A stretch of 64,000 bases of DNA. It comes from Gracilimonas sp031580945 (lineage in GTDB: Bacteria > Bacteroidota > Rhodothermia > Balneolales > Balneolaceae). Shown in pieces: positions 55,102 through 63,726 of the stretch. The notes beneath the pieces were generated by a model. The model searched no databases. It saw nothing but the letters and a program-made list of their open reading frames with translations, and was not told where the DNA came from. Position numbers and translations under genes: made by a program. The stretch is taken from assembly GCA_031580945.1 (NCBI GenBank), contig JAVLBT010000001.1, positions 12,620 to 76,619 on the forward strand, given 5' to 3'. Each line of letters begins with the position of its first letter. Within the stretch, counting starts at the first letter, position 1.

Positions 55102-55989
55102 CTAAATAAACGAAATTATCCCGTCTTTCACATCGGTAAGGCTTTCTACTTGTTTAAAGGGGTGAACCGATTCTCCTAAGACAAATAGAGGGACATTATT
55201 CCGGGTATGCGTTTTGGTGGAAAGATCTTCCAGGTTGCCGTGGTCACTCGTAATGACCAATGTGTCACTGCTTCTCTTATTTTTGATGATATGCAGTAAA
55301 AATTCATCCAGCGGTTCAAGGACAAGCACGGCATCTTCGTGTTTTTGTTTGTGGCCGGCTTTGTCCGTTAAATAATATTCGTATAACACAAGGTCGTATT
55401 CTGGTACTACATTTAGCAACCTTTTTGCTGCATCGGTTGGGGTGATCTTGGGAATATCGATTCCCAATTTCTCGCGCCAGGCATTTTGGATGATCTCTGC
55501 CGTTAGCGCTTTTTCATTCAAAACATCTTCTGTGGAATTCAATTTCATTCCCGCACTTTTGGTCATAAGTGTGGTACAACTCCATCGATTTCGTTTTTTG
55601 GCGTGTTGAAAGAAAATAGGCGGGTAAGCATTCATGAAATACGGTTTCTTTCCAGCATTCTGCACCGCATGAAAGATGCTTTTTTTCTTTAAAAAAGGCT
55701 TAATGCCGGAATGAGGAAATGGTCCAAAATGTTTTCCGATCTCTTTTGAAGCATTTCTTCCCGTGAAAAGAGCTGTTTGCCCGGTTCCACTTTGTGGTAG
55801 TCCTTCTACTCCCAAATTGGCATCAATGGGCTTAAATAGTATATCCTTTTGAAAAACCGGTTTTGCCTGATTATTGAATGAACCATCAGTCAGGATCTCA
55901 AAAGACTCATACCGGTTTTCGGTGAAGGGATTTTCGGGAACATCTTTTCCCAATCCTACGCCATCTATAAAAATGAAAATTACTGCCAT
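55102..55989 (-). CDS. Alkaline-phosphatase-superfamily metalloenzyme (phosphomutase-like)
   Basis: A 295-residue protein related to cofactor-independent phosphoglycerate mutase and phosphopentomutase. Metal motifs are FIDGVGLG near the N-terminus (Asp), GTGQTALFTGRNA (the Ser/Thr nucleophile segment), and TSDHGNLED (Asp-His) with a further His in THTRNNVP. It is shorter than true GpmI, lacking the inserted phosphatase domain. The reaction is not known. It lies 16 bases downstream-side of the PIN gene start, but probably has its own promoter. Confidence 0.82.
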   Translation of the reverse strand: MAVIFIFIDGVGLGKDVPENPFTENRYESFEILTDGSFNNQAKPVFQKDILFKPIDANLGVEGLPQSGTGQTALFTGRNASKEIGKHFGPFPHSGIKPFLKKKSIFHAVQNAGKKPYFMNAYPPIFFQHAKKRNRWSCTTLMTKSAGMKLNSTEDVLNEKALTAEIIQNAWREKLGIDIPKITPTDAAKRLLNVVPEYDLVLYEYYLTDKAGHKQKHEDAVLVLEPLDEFLLHIIKNKRSSDTLVITSDHGNLEDLSTKTHTRNNVPLFVLGESVHPFKQVESLTDVKDGIISFI

Positions 55990-56087
55990 TGCTAAATTTT
56001 AACTAAAATCTCTGCGATACACTGCGCTTCTTCTGCGAAACTCCGCGTGAAAAAAAGTTTATTATTACGCTGATTGTCGCAGATTAA

Positions 56088-56528
56088 TTACTTCTCTAAT
56101 ATAATAGTAACCGGTCCGTCGTTTTCAAGTTTAACATTCATCATAGCTCCAAATTCTCCGGTTTGAATGTTCAGATCCGTATTGGTTTTAAACCACTCGA
56201 TCATGTCTTCATACATGGGTTCGGCTTTTTCAGGTCGGGCCGCTTCTATGAAACTAGGCCGCGTGCCCTTATCGGAATTGGCATATAAGGTGAATTGGGA
56301 AACAAGTAAAATACTTCCATTTACATTTTGTACCGATTTATTCATCTTGCCTTCCTCATCTTCAAAAATCCGAAGTTTAGCGATCTTCTTACAAATCCAC
56401 TCCATTTCCTTTTTGGTATCATTCTTATGAATGCCTATCAACACTAAAAGTCCGTGACTTATAGAGCCGGTGATTTGATTTTCAACGATTACCGAAGATG
56501 ATTTTACGCGCTGAATGACTGCTTTCAT
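56088..56528 (-). CDS. dtd: D-aminoacyl-tRNA deacylase
   Basis: A 146-residue homodimeric enzyme that removes D-amino acids (and glycine from tRNA-Ala) from tRNAs, protecting translation quality. The family motifs are SQFTLYA at mid-length and the C-terminal cross-subunit motif NDGPVTI. MKAVIQRVKSSSVIVENQI at the start is canonical, so the ATG at 56526-56528 is secure. It lies immediately left of the predicted replication origin and is transcribed away from it. Confidence 0.97.
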   Translation of the reverse strand: MKAVIQRVKSSSVIVENQITGSISHGLLVLIGIHKNDTKKEMEWICKKIAKLRIFEDEEGKMNKSVQNVNGSILLVSQFTLYANSDKGTRPSFIEAARPEKAEPMYEDMIEWFKTNTDLNIQTGEFGAMMNVKLENDGPVTIILEK

Positions 56529-57049
56529 AAACTGTGGATATGTGGATTACTATGTGGATTACTCATTGATTAAAGATGGATAACTCAATCCACCCAAAAT
56601 TGTTAACAGGTTTCAACAATAAAATTGTTCTATCAACAATTCGAAAGAATAACTTTTGATGTGAATGATGTTAAGGCCACTTTTATGTTCAAAATATATA
56701 AACTTGTGGAATACTATTTTCAAAATGATTTAAAGTATTGTTTTTTATTGTCGAGTTATACACAAAACTATCCACATGTTTTAAGCAACAAAGCTAAAAT
56801 TCGGGATAAAAAAGTTATCCACTTATCCACACGCTCTACTACTACTATTAAAATTAATAAATCCCATTATTGTTATCTCTTAGGTGTGGAAAAGTATGGG
56901 AAAAAGTTTCCAAAACACTCTTTCAAAGATTCTATATTTATGTGTTGTTAATATTCATTCTGGATGATTAAACATCTGTTTAGTCAGACAACCTACATCG
57001 CCATATAGTTCAATTACATTTATTGATTTAGAGAAACAGTGACCATACC
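56529..57049. other. Predicted chromosomal replication origin (oriC)
   Basis: A 521-base, AT-rich, gene-free gap between divergent dtd and purM. DnaA-box-like 9-mers: TGTGGATAT 56533, TGTGGATTA 56541 and 56553, TTATACACA 56756, CTATCCACA 56768, TTATCCACT 56815, TTATCCACA 56823 (perfect), TGTGGAAAA 56885, and a weaker TGTGGAATA 56705. The last tandem pair is followed by a GC cluster (CGCTC) and CTACTACTACTATTA (56836-56850), whose complement reads 3'-GAT x4, AAT-5', the DnaA-trio pattern. An AT tract (56848-56880) would be the unwinding site. This order equals the basal unwinding system of bacterial origins. Confidence 0.82.
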
Positions 57050-58057
57050 ATGAGCAATAAAAAGCCAATGACATACAAAGATTCCGGTGTAGATATCAAA
57101 GCCGGAGAAGAAATGGTTGAATCCATCAAAGGAGTAGTAAAAGATACTCACGGACCAGAGGTACTTTCTAATATTGGGGGATTTGGCGGTTTCTTTCGTC
57201 CCACACTTGGTGATTATAATAAACCAGTTTTCGTTAGTTCGGTAGATGGCGTTGGAACAAAACTGATTGTTGCTTTTAAAGCCGGAAGATATGATACCGT
57301 TGGTCAAGATCTGGTGAATCATTGCGTAAATGATATTGCCGTATGCGGAGCCAAGCCATTATTCTTTCTGGATTATTTTTCAACGGGGAAATTAGAGCAG
57401 CATGTTGGGGTGGACGTAGTCAAAGGATTTGCCAAAGCCTGTAAGGAAAATGGAGTAGCCCTGATTGGAGGTGAAACCGCCGAAATGCCGGATATCTATG
57501 ATGAAGGCGAATTCGACTTGGCCGGAACCATTGTTGGAATCGTAGATGAAGAGAAAGTCATCAACGGATCCAATATTCAAAAAGGAGATGTGTTACTTGG
57601 ATTCAAAAGCTCCGGATTACATACCAATGGATATTCTTTAGCCCGAAAAGTATTGTTTAGCAAATATAAAGTAGAAAACTATGTAGAAGAATTAGGATCC
57701 ACTGTTGGAGACGAATTATTGAAAGTCCACAAATCGTACTTATCGCTCATTACTGAATTGAAAGACTTGGTTGGAGTCAATGGATTTTCACACATAACCG
57801 GCGGTGGAATTGTGGGGAACACGAAGCGAATTCTTCCCGAAGGACTTAAACTCGATATCAACTGGGATGGCTGGAAACGGCCACCGGTTTATGAACTCAT
57901 ACAGGAAATAGGCAATGTCCCGGAAGATGATATGCAAGCTACCTTCAACTTAGGTATTGGGTTGATAGCCGTTGTTTCTGAAAGTGAAGGGGACGCGGTT
58001 AAAGCTAAGGCTGAGGAGTTGGGGGAAGAGGTTTTTGAGGTTGGGAGAGTCGTTTAA
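57050..58057 (+). CDS. purM: Phosphoribosylformylglycinamidine cyclo-ligase (AIR synthetase)
   Basis: A 335-residue ATP-dependent enzyme of purine biosynthesis that closes the imidazole ring (FGAM to AIR). Family segments are YKDSGVDIKAGEEMV, SSVDGVGTKLIVAF, HCVNDIAVCGAKPLFFLDYF, GGETAEMPDIY, SSGLHTNGYSLAR, and HITGGGIVGNTKRILP. Its N-terminal and C-terminal PurM domains are complete. It is transcribed rightward away from the predicted origin, and no other pur genes are adjacent. Confidence 0.97.
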   Translation: MSNKKPMTYKDSGVDIKAGEEMVESIKGVVKDTHGPEVLSNIGGFGGFFRPTLGDYNKPVFVSSVDGVGTKLIVAFKAGRYDTVGQDLVNHCVNDIAVCGAKPLFFLDYFSTGKLEQHVGVDVVKGFAKACKENGVALIGGETAEMPDIYDEGEFDLAGTIVGIVDEEKVINGSNIQKGDVLLGFKSSGLHTNGYSLARKVLFSKYKVENYVEELGSTVGDELLKVHKSYLSLITELKDLVGVNGFSHITGGGIVGNTKRILPEGLKLDINWDGWKRPPVYELIQEIGNVPEDDMQATFNLGIGLIAVVSESEGDAVKAKAEELGEEVFEVGRVV

Positions 58058-58068
58058 TTTAACCAATC

Positions 58069-58083
58069 GAATAGAACACGGAT
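58069..58083 (+). repeat. Left copy of a 15-bp inverted repeat
   Basis: GAATAGAACACGGAT matches the reverse complement of 58745-58759 over all 15 bases. The two copies bracket about 660 bases that contain a dead toxin-antitoxin module and two further palindromes. Confidence 0.7.
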
Positions 58084-58165
58084 TACGCTGATTTAGAGGA
58101 TAAAGACTGATTTTTACCTCGTTCTTTACACTTTGCTTAGGAACGTACTTTAGGCTCATTAATTA

Positions 58166-58249
58166 GAACCATGATTTTTTGGATTAAAGGATTAATAGGA
58201 TTTCTGTTTTTAATCATGTAAATCCTACTAATCCTTCCAATCATGGTTC
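58166..58249. repeat. Imperfect palindromic repeat
   Basis: GAACCATGATT...GGATTAATAGGATTT on the left arm pairs with AAATCCTACTAATCC...AATCATGGTTC on the right arm, giving a long hairpin of about 84 bases with small loops. The GGATTAATAGGATT core is like REP/MITE-type palindromes scattered in related genomes. Confidence 0.65.
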
Positions 58250-58334
58250 AAAAGAAGAATATTCTGTAATGGTTCCATCATTGTATTTTACTTCCTCCCT
58301 TGCAATAATAAAAGCGAGATAAAATAGGAGAATC

Positions 58335-58528
58335 ATGGAAAAGGCCACCTTAAAAAAAAGATAAATGAACTTCTGGTAGTGCTCCGGGTATATGTCACCT
58401 GGAATGATGTGATGTACAAAATTTACGTCCGCCAGTCTATAGAACAGGGATTAAAAGATGTAGATGAGGGCCGGGTAATTTCTCATGAAGATCTAAAGAA
58501 AAAATTCGCTGAAAAACTTTTGGGATAA
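58335..58528 (+). pseudogene. Frameshifted antitoxin gene
   Basis: From ATG 58335 the product starts MEKATLKK, then the frame runs out at TAA 58362 after an A8 tract (58352-58359). One base out of frame, the sequence resumes with KINELL and ends in YVRQSIEQGLKDVDEGRVISHEDLKKKF before TAA 58526-58528. The SIEQGLKDVDEGRVISHEDLKK part is the typical C-terminus of type II antitoxins. A one-base change in the A-tract would explain the shift, although the central part is also unlike known members. Confidence 0.65.
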
Positions 58529-58612
58529 ATGAACCTTATATGGTCTGAAAAATCAGAAAGACAGTTGGATCGAATCTACGATTATATAGCTCAGGATTCA
58601 CCTTTACCCTCG
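58529..58612 (+). pseudogene. Truncated RelE/ParE-like toxin gene
   Basis: The ATG abuts the antitoxin stop. The product starts MNLIWSEKSERQLDRIYDYI, followed by AQDSP, the classical N-terminus of ParE/RelE toxins. Homology ends there and continues into a palindromic element beginning near 58610, after which no toxin sequence is found. The catalytic C-terminal part is lost, so the toxin should be inactive. Confidence 0.75.
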
Positions 58613-58701
58613 CTCCACACGCTCTGCGTTGGAGCGTATTTCTTAGCATATCAGTGATTTATAAAAAATATCCATCGGTTCCAACGCAGAGCGTGTGGAA
58701 C
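58610..58701. repeat. Palindromic element interrupting the toxin gene
   Basis: CTCCACACGCTCTGCGTTGGA (left) and TCCAACGCAGAGCGTGTGGAA (right) are near-perfect inverted repeats of about 20 bases separated by about 45 bases of AT-rich sequence. The left arm starts exactly where toxin homology stops. It resembles a small MITE or REP-type element. Confidence 0.75.
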
Positions 58702-58744
58702 CAGATAAACCAATCAATCAGCGACTATCCGCTCAATCCGCCTC

Positions 58745-58759
58745 ATCCGTGTTCTATTC
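58745..58759 (-). repeat. Right copy of the 15-bp inverted repeat
   Basis: ATCCGTGTTCTATTC is the exact reverse complement of 58069-58083. The adjacent GCGACTATCCGCTCAATCCGC is also of the REP type (repeated ATCCGC units). Confidence 0.7.
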
Positions 58760-58828
58760 CCATTTCTAAATAAGCCTCATCAACACTATCTTCGGGCGGA
58801 ATTTCACTTCTTAAATTTCAGATAAAAC

Positions 58829-59926
58829 ATGATCAACCGATTACGGGCTTTTGTGCGGGTGAATCAGCGGTATTTACCGGTGGTCTTTTTTATGGTCGGT
58901 TTTTTGTGGGATTCGCTTACACTCGGCAGAATTGATCGGCTCTATGATCAGGTTATTTTAAGTACATATCTGACATCACTTACCATATGCATATATCTTT
59001 TCAATCTTTCCGGAGATGAAAAATGGAAAGGAACCTTCTTTGAAAAATATGAGGAATATCTTCCGTTGGCCATACAGTTTTTTCTTGGTGGATTATGCAG
59101 CGCCTATGTGATCTATTTTTCACGAAGTGTTTCGTTTTCCAAGACCCTCCTCTTTTTCATTATCCTGGTGATTTTACTATTTGCCAATGAACTTCTCAAA
59201 AAGCGAATCTCCAATAAATATATGCAGTTCAGTGCCTACTTCTTTGTGAATTTTACATTTTTCACGTTCTTCATTCCCGTTCTGGTAAAAAGCATGAATA
59301 CTTTTCTATTTATGCTTTCCGGAAGTATTAGTCTAAGCATAACTTTAGGACTCATTATTTTTATCTACAATAATAGTCCTTCCACACAAAAAGAGATCAG
59401 CATAGGGAAGATGTCAGGGTTAATACTAAGTATCTACATCTTCATCAACGCATTTTATTTTCTGAATCTGATTCCTCCGGTACCGCTCGCTATGGAATCA
59501 GGCTTAGTAGCTCATAATGTGGAACGAAGTACAGAATCCAACGAATATTTGGTTACCTATGAGCAAAATCCCTGGTATGTGATATGGAGAAATAATCAAT
59601 ATATCTATCATTATGAAGAAGGCGAGGATGTTTTTGTTTTTACCTCTATTTTTGCTCCCACTGATTTTCAGAAATCAATACTCCACAGGTGGAAATGGTT
59701 TAGTCCGTATACGAATAAATGGGAAGTGATCGATGAGATCGGGTTTGACATTACCGGTGGGAGAGCCGGTGGATATCGTGGCTTTACCTATAAATCAAAT
59801 ATGATGGAAGGTGCCTGGAAGGTTGATGTGATCACTAATAATGAATTGGTGCTGGGAATCATCAATTTTGAAATTGTAAAAGATTCTACAGATCAAAATC
59901 GAAGGTTAAATACAAAGGTCTTTTAG
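58829..59926 (+). CDS. Membrane protein with DUF2914 domain
   Basis: A 365-residue protein. The N-terminal two thirds hold about six membrane helices (residues 15-220). The C-terminal soluble domain (about 240-350) is DUF2914: HRWKWFSPYTNKWEVIDEIGFDITGGRAGGYRGFTYK is its signature region, a beta-rich extracytoplasmic fold. Function is unknown; it may sense or bind envelope components. It is followed 10 bases later by the CPBP-type protease gene, suggesting an operon. Confidence 0.9.
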   Translation: MINRLRAFVRVNQRYLPVVFFMVGFLWDSLTLGRIDRLYDQVILSTYLTSLTICIYLFNLSGDEKWKGTFFEKYEEYLPLAIQFFLGGLCSAYVIYFSRSVSFSKTLLFFIILVILLFANELLKKRISNKYMQFSAYFFVNFTFFTFFIPVLVKSMNTFLFMLSGSISLSITLGLIIFIYNNSPSTQKEISIGKMSGLILSIYIFINAFYFLNLIPPVPLAMESGLVAHNVERSTESNEYLVTYEQNPWYVIWRNNQYIYHYEEGEDVFVFTSIFAPTDFQKSILHRWKWFSPYTNKWEVIDEIGFDITGGRAGGYRGFTYKSNMMEGAWKVDVITNNELVLGIINFEIVKDSTDQNRRLNTKVF

Positions 59927-59936
59927 TGATATCTTG

Positions 59937-60548
59937 ATGCCTATGATCGACCAACAATCAGAACAGCCGGAAGAAGATATAACTTCGGGTCTTTCCACAC
60001 TTAAGCTGCTTATCCTTTCTTTAGTATCAGCCAATATTTACGTTTTTTTTTCCTTTTTGATCATTCGGTATTGGCATGAAGGCAACGTATCTGATCTTTT
60101 CAGCAGTCCGTTCTCATTCCTGATGCAGTTGGGAGTGGGGTTGGGAGCTGGATTACTTCTGGCCGGGCTTGTTTATTTTGTGATAGGTAAAACACCTGTT
60201 AAAGAAGTTCTATCTGATTTCTCTGTCTTTAAAGCACTCTCTAAAGCAGAATTTTCCATTTTTGATAATGCACAGCTTTCTTTTTTTGCAGGAGCCGGAG
60301 AGGAATTACTATTTCGAGGAGCTATACAACCGCTGTTGGGAAATACAATTACGTCCATCATTTTTATAGGTATTCACGGTTATTTTAAATTTCGATCGCC
60401 TGCACATATCTTTTTTGGAGTGATGATGTTTGCCCTAAGCTTTTCATTGGGTTTATTATTTGAACATGCAGGCCTTATTGCTGCGATGGCTGCCCACGCC
60501 ATTTATGATCTGGTGATGTTGGTTACTATTCAGCGGAAAAATTATTAA
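59937..60548 (+). CDS. CPBP-family intramembrane glutamic endopeptidase
   Basis: A membrane protein of about 203 residues with several helices and the CPBP/Abi motifs: EELLFRG (catalytic Glu pair and Arg), then a conserved His in FIGIHGYFKF and a final His in AAHAIYD. Related proteins process prenylated or bacteriocin-type substrates and are common in stress or immunity loci. ATGs at 59937 and 59943 are both possible starts; an upstream TTG at 59934 is less likely. It is cotranscribed with the DUF2914 gene. Confidence 0.9.
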   Translation: MPMIDQQSEQPEEDITSGLSTLKLLILSLVSANIYVFFSFLIIRYWHEGNVSDLFSSPFSFLMQLGVGLGAGLLLAGLVYFVIGKTPVKEVLSDFSVFKALSKAEFSIFDNAQLSFFAGAGEELLFRGAIQPLLGNTITSIIFIGIHGYFKFRSPAHIFFGVMMFALSFSLGLLFEHAGLIAAMAAHAIYDLVMLVTIQRKNY

Positions 60549-60637
60549 CAGTTGTTAATTTATTGATGGAATCTATAGCTTAAAAATGCTATTGAATGAT
60601 ATTTCTTCAATTAATTTCAATTTTGTACATTATTAAT

Positions 60638-60850
60638 ATGGAAACAATTAAAGTGGACATATTAGACCCCAAAGCACGAAAGCTGCTTAAGGATTTGGTT
60701 GATTCAAATATGATTGCAATTAGGCCTTCCTCAAAAAAAGATCTCATTGCTGTTTTAAAACGGTTAAGATCAAAATCTGCTTCAGCACCTACAACTGAAG
60801 AAATTGCAAAAGAAGTGGAAGAGGTACGATCTCGTCGCTATAGTAAATAG
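60638..60850 (+). CDS. VapB-like antitoxin of the PIN pair
   Basis: A 70-residue protein from ATG 60638 (an upstream in-frame start adds a hydrophobic stretch that looks non-coding). METIKVDILDPKARKLLKDL is the N-terminal dimerisation and DNA-binding part, and the tail TTEEIAKEVEEVRSRRY would wrap the toxin. Its stop is 2 bases before the PIN-domain gene. It should neutralise the toxin and repress its own operon. Confidence 0.82.
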   Translation: METIKVDILDPKARKLLKDLVDSNMIAIRPSSKKDLIAVLKRLRSKSASAPTTEEIAKEVEEVRSRRYSK

Positions 60851-60852
60851 TC

Positions 60853-61254
60853 ATGCGGCTTATTCTGGATACAAATCTATGGATCAGTTTTCTAATTAGC
60901 AGTGACTTTCAAAAACTTGATGAAATTCTTTTGAAAGAAAATTGTAGTCTTTTATTTAGTGAGGAGCTAATTAGTGAATTTGTTGAAGTGATAAGAAGAC
61001 CTAAGCTCAAAGAATATATCAAAGAGAGTGACTTAGATAACATCTTCGAACTTATCAATGAATTTGGAGAATTTATTACTGTTACATCAGTGATAGCAAA
61101 ATGCCGAGATCCTAAAGATAATTTTCTTCTTTCTTTAGCTATTGATGGAAATGCTGATTATTTATTAACAGGAGATAAAGATTTATTGGTATTAGAGAAT
61201 ATTGGAAACGCAAAAATAATTCAGATAAGCCAATTTCAAGAAATACTGGAATAG
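60853..61254 (+). CDS. PIN-domain toxin (COG1569 type)
   Basis: A 133-residue ribonuclease with PIN motifs: LILDTNLWISFLI (first Asp), LFSEELISEFVEVIRRPKLKEY (Glu), CRDPKDNFLLSLAI (Asp) and ADYLLTGDKDLL (Asp). All acidic residues are kept, so it should be active. It is encoded directly after its antitoxin. It is the intact counterpart to the decayed TA module 2.2 kb upstream. Confidence 0.92.
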   Translation: MRLILDTNLWISFLISSDFQKLDEILLKENCSLLFSEELISEFVEVIRRPKLKEYIKESDLDNIFELINEFGEFITVTSVIAKCRDPKDNFLLSLAIDGNADYLLTGDKDLLVLENIGNAKIIQISQFQEILE

Positions 61255-61270
61255 TAAAACATAGCTTTTC

Positions 61271-61495
61271 TTACTTCCTATACTCCCTAATAATAGGCTT
61301 TAAAATATTATCCAGTCCGTTAGTTTTGATCTCGAACATGGTCGCTAAATATTGACCCAGTTGTCCATTTGGCCAGCCTTGTCGTGAAAACCATTCCAAA
61401 TAATGCACAGGCAAACTGGTGATGTACCAGTCTTTATATTGCCCAAAGGGCATTTTTGCCTGAACAAGTTTTATGAGGAAGTTTGGGTCGTGCAA
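61271..61495 (-). CDS. DUF3820 family protein
   Basis: A 74-residue protein matching the whole DUF3820 family: DPNFLIKLVQAKMPFGQYKD, LPVHYLEWF and FEIKTNGLDNIL. The start is a TTG at 61493-61495, since an in-frame TAA lies two codons upstream and the family begins at this point. Members have been called putative quorum-sensing-regulated virulence factors, but the function is unknown. It converges on the PIN gene. Confidence 0.88.
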   Translation of the reverse strand: MHDPNFLIKLVQAKMPFGQYKDWYITSLPVHYLEWFSRQGWPNGQLGQYLATMFEIKTNGLDNILKPIIREYRK

Positions 61496-61549
61496 AGTTT
61501 AAAAATTTATATTTTTTGTTGAAGAATATGGGTATTCGTATTCGCAAAT

Positions 61550-61576
61550 AGCAAGAAGCTGAATCTTGTGAACAAG
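61550..61576 (+). pseudogene. Possible vestige of a T9SS tail end
   Basis: One frame reads SKKLNLVNK, preceded by WVFVFAN. This resembles the end of type IX sorting domains, such as TKKLNLVK at the end of the rhamnogalacturonan lyase in this window. No further sorting-domain sequence is recognisable. It is short, so chance similarity is possible. Confidence 0.3.
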
Positions 61577-61591
61577 GTTAGATTAAGAGAA

Positions 61592-61758
61592 AGTTCTCTT
61601 CTTGAGAAGTAGAGGATTTAGGTGAGGTCGAAGTGTAGGTCTCGAAATTATGAATTGTATCAAATATACATTTCTACCACTATATCCTACATTCATATTT
61701 TAAAAACTGAATCCAACTCCCGACCTCTTCTTTCTTCTACTTCATAAGGAGAAGAACT
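61592..61758. repeat. Degenerate MITE-like inverted repeat
   Basis: The left arm runs from AGTTCTCTTCTTGAGAAG to GGTGAGGTCG (61592-61630) and the right arm from CGACCTC to GGAGAAGAACT (61721-61758). The outer AGTTCT/AGAACT and inner GAGGTCG/CGACCTC pairs match; the middle is diverged. The remainder of the 500-base gap before the CstA gene (to 62004) shows nothing else I can name. Confidence 0.45.
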
Positions 61759-62004
61759 GGTTGAACAAATTTTAGTGCATGAAAATAAAATAATCTAAAG
61801 TACGGATGATTATATAGTTGATAAATAATAATTTATATAGATTAAAGTTTATAGCTTCCTTGGCTTTGTTGTATCCATAAAAGAGGGATCATACATAGAC
61901 ATAGCTATAATAAGGACATAATGTTCAGTATTTGCATCACAAACTGAAAAATAGTAATTAAAGCGCAGTTTGTTGGAGTTATAAAAATCAAAACGGGATA
62001 ATTT

Positions 62005-63726
62005 ATGCAAGCAAGCTGGGTCGCTGCTTTATCACTTTTTCTATTCTTTATTGGATACAGATATTACTCCAAGTTTCTTGCTGAAAAGATCTATCAGCTG
62101 AATCCGGATTATATGACTCCAGCTCATGAATTCAAGGATGATGTGGATTATGTTCCCGCCAATAAATTCGTTTTACTGGGTCATCACTTCACATCCATAG
62201 CAGGAGCCGCTCCTATTGTAGGTCCGGCTATAGCAGTCTACTGGGGCTGGTTACCAGCGATGTTGTGGGTAGTTATCGGAACTATATTTGCTGCTGGGGT
62301 ACATGATTTTGGAACTATGGTGTTGTCGGTTCGTCATAAAGGGCAATCAGTAGGCACACTGGCTGATAAATTAGTAGGACATCGGGCAAAATTACTTTTC
62401 CTATTTATCATTTTGATCTTGGTGCTTATGGTGAATGCCGTATTTGCATGGGTTATATCCAATCTCTTTATCAACTTCCCGGCAACAGTGCTTTCTATTT
62501 TTATTCAGATTCCACTGGCTATCTGGATCGGGGTCCGGGCTTATAGAAAATCCGGTAATATGGTAATTCCGTCTATCATTGTACTTTTTGTGATGTATTT
62601 CACAGCCATTATTGCCAGTTATGTTCCGGTCCTTCAAATTGACCTGGTGCAATATTTCGGAGGTGCTGAGAATTCAGTAATATTTGGGTTAACAGGTATC
62701 GAGATGGCATTTTTTGTATGGATCACGATCCTGATGATCTATGTTTACTTTGCTTCCACCCTTCCTGTTTGGAAATTGCTTCAACCCCGGGATCTTATCA
62801 ATGCGTATCAATTATTGTTGGGGTTGGGAATTCTGTACCTCGGCTTATTTATCAGTAATCCAGAGATCACGGCACCAACTACGAATGCGGAAGCAAGTGA
62901 TGTTAGCTGGTTTCCACTCTTATTTATTACCATTGCCTGTGGAGCTATTTCGGGATTTCATGGCTTGGTTTCATCCGGAACTACTGCAAAACAGTTGGAT
63001 AAAGAAACAGATGCCCGGTTTGTAGGATATTTGGGTGCCATCGGGGAAGGTTCTCTGGCTTTGATCACTATTGTAGCGGTGGTTACCTATTTTAATTCTA
63101 CCGGGGAATTTATGGATGTGTACCACTCATTTTCGGAGGCAGGCGCAGTAGGATTGAATATTTTTGTGGAAGGTGCCGCCCAACTTGCTACGGGTTTACT
63201 CATTCCACTGGAAGCGGCTAAAACCATTATTGGCGTAATTGTAATTAGTTTTGCAGCAACCACACTGGATACTTCCGTCCGGCTTATGCGCTATATCCTC
63301 AACGAACTTGGGGAAGAATATAAAATCAAACCTTTAACGAAAGTCCATACTTCAACATTAATTGCTGTAGGAGCGAGTGCGGCGTTGGTGTTACTGCCTG
63401 AAGGCCCACGAGGATTAGGATCTGGCGGTTATTTATTGTGGCCATTGTTTGGTACATCTAATCAACTCTTAGCAGGTATAAGTTTATTGTTAGTGACCAT
63501 TTGGTTAAAGCGTAAAGGCAGAAGTATTTTATACACCCTAATTCCTATGATATTTTTAATGGTGATGACTTTATGGGCCATGGTGGAACAGGTGGTGTTT
63601 GATTGGTCTGGTTATGGACCTTCTGATAGCAATATCCTATTGTTTGTATTTGGGGCTATCATTCTTGGCTTTACTATTTGGATTATACTGGAGGCCATAG
63701 CCATTATTCGAAAAGAATCTATTTAA
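62005..63726 (+). CDS. CstA-family transporter (pyruvate/peptide)
   Basis: A 573-residue membrane protein with about 14-16 helices. The N-terminal domain has YYSKFLAEKIYQLNPDYMTPA, DGVDYVP-like DDVDYVPANKFVLLGHHFTSIAGAAPIVGPA, WVVIGTIFAAGVHDF, and later FHGLVSSGTTAKQL and LLWPLFGTSNQLLAG, all hallmarks of CstA. Family members take up pyruvate or peptides, often under carbon limitation. No two-component pair for it lies nearby. It converges with a TrkA-C gene, overlapping by 4 bases. Confidence 0.95.
   Translation: MQASWVAALSLFLFFIGYRYYSKFLAEKIYQLNPDYMTPAHEFKDDVDYVPANKFVLLGHHFTSIAGAAPIVGPAIAVYWGWLPAMLWVVIGTIFAAGVHDFGTMVLSVRHKGQSVGTLADKLVGHRAKLLFLFIILILVLMVNAVFAWVISNLFINFPATVLSIFIQIPLAIWIGVRAYRKSGNMVIPSIIVLFVMYFTAIIASYVPVLQIDLVQYFGGAENSVIFGLTGIEMAFFVWITILMIYVYFASTLPVWKLLQPRDLINAYQLLLGLGILYLGLFISNPEITAPTTNAEASDVSWFPLLFITIACGAISGFHGLVSSGTTAKQLDKETDARFVGYLGAIGEGSLALITIVAVVTYFNSTGEFMDVYHSFSEAGAVGLNIFVEGAAQLATGLLIPLEAAKTIIGVIVISFAATTLDTSVRLMRYILNELGEEYKIKPLTKVHTSTLIAVGASAALVLLPEGPRGLGSGGYLLWPLFGTSNQLLAGISLLLVTIWLKRKGRSILYTLIPMIFLMVMTLWAMVEQVVFDWSGYGPSDSNILLFVFGAIILGFTIWIILEAIAIIRKESI

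Noticed and set aside
56625..56951. 108-residue ORF in the dtd-purM gap
   Set aside because: It begins with TTG, has no family features, and runs through the DnaA boxes and trios; the composition is that of AT-rich non-coding DNA.
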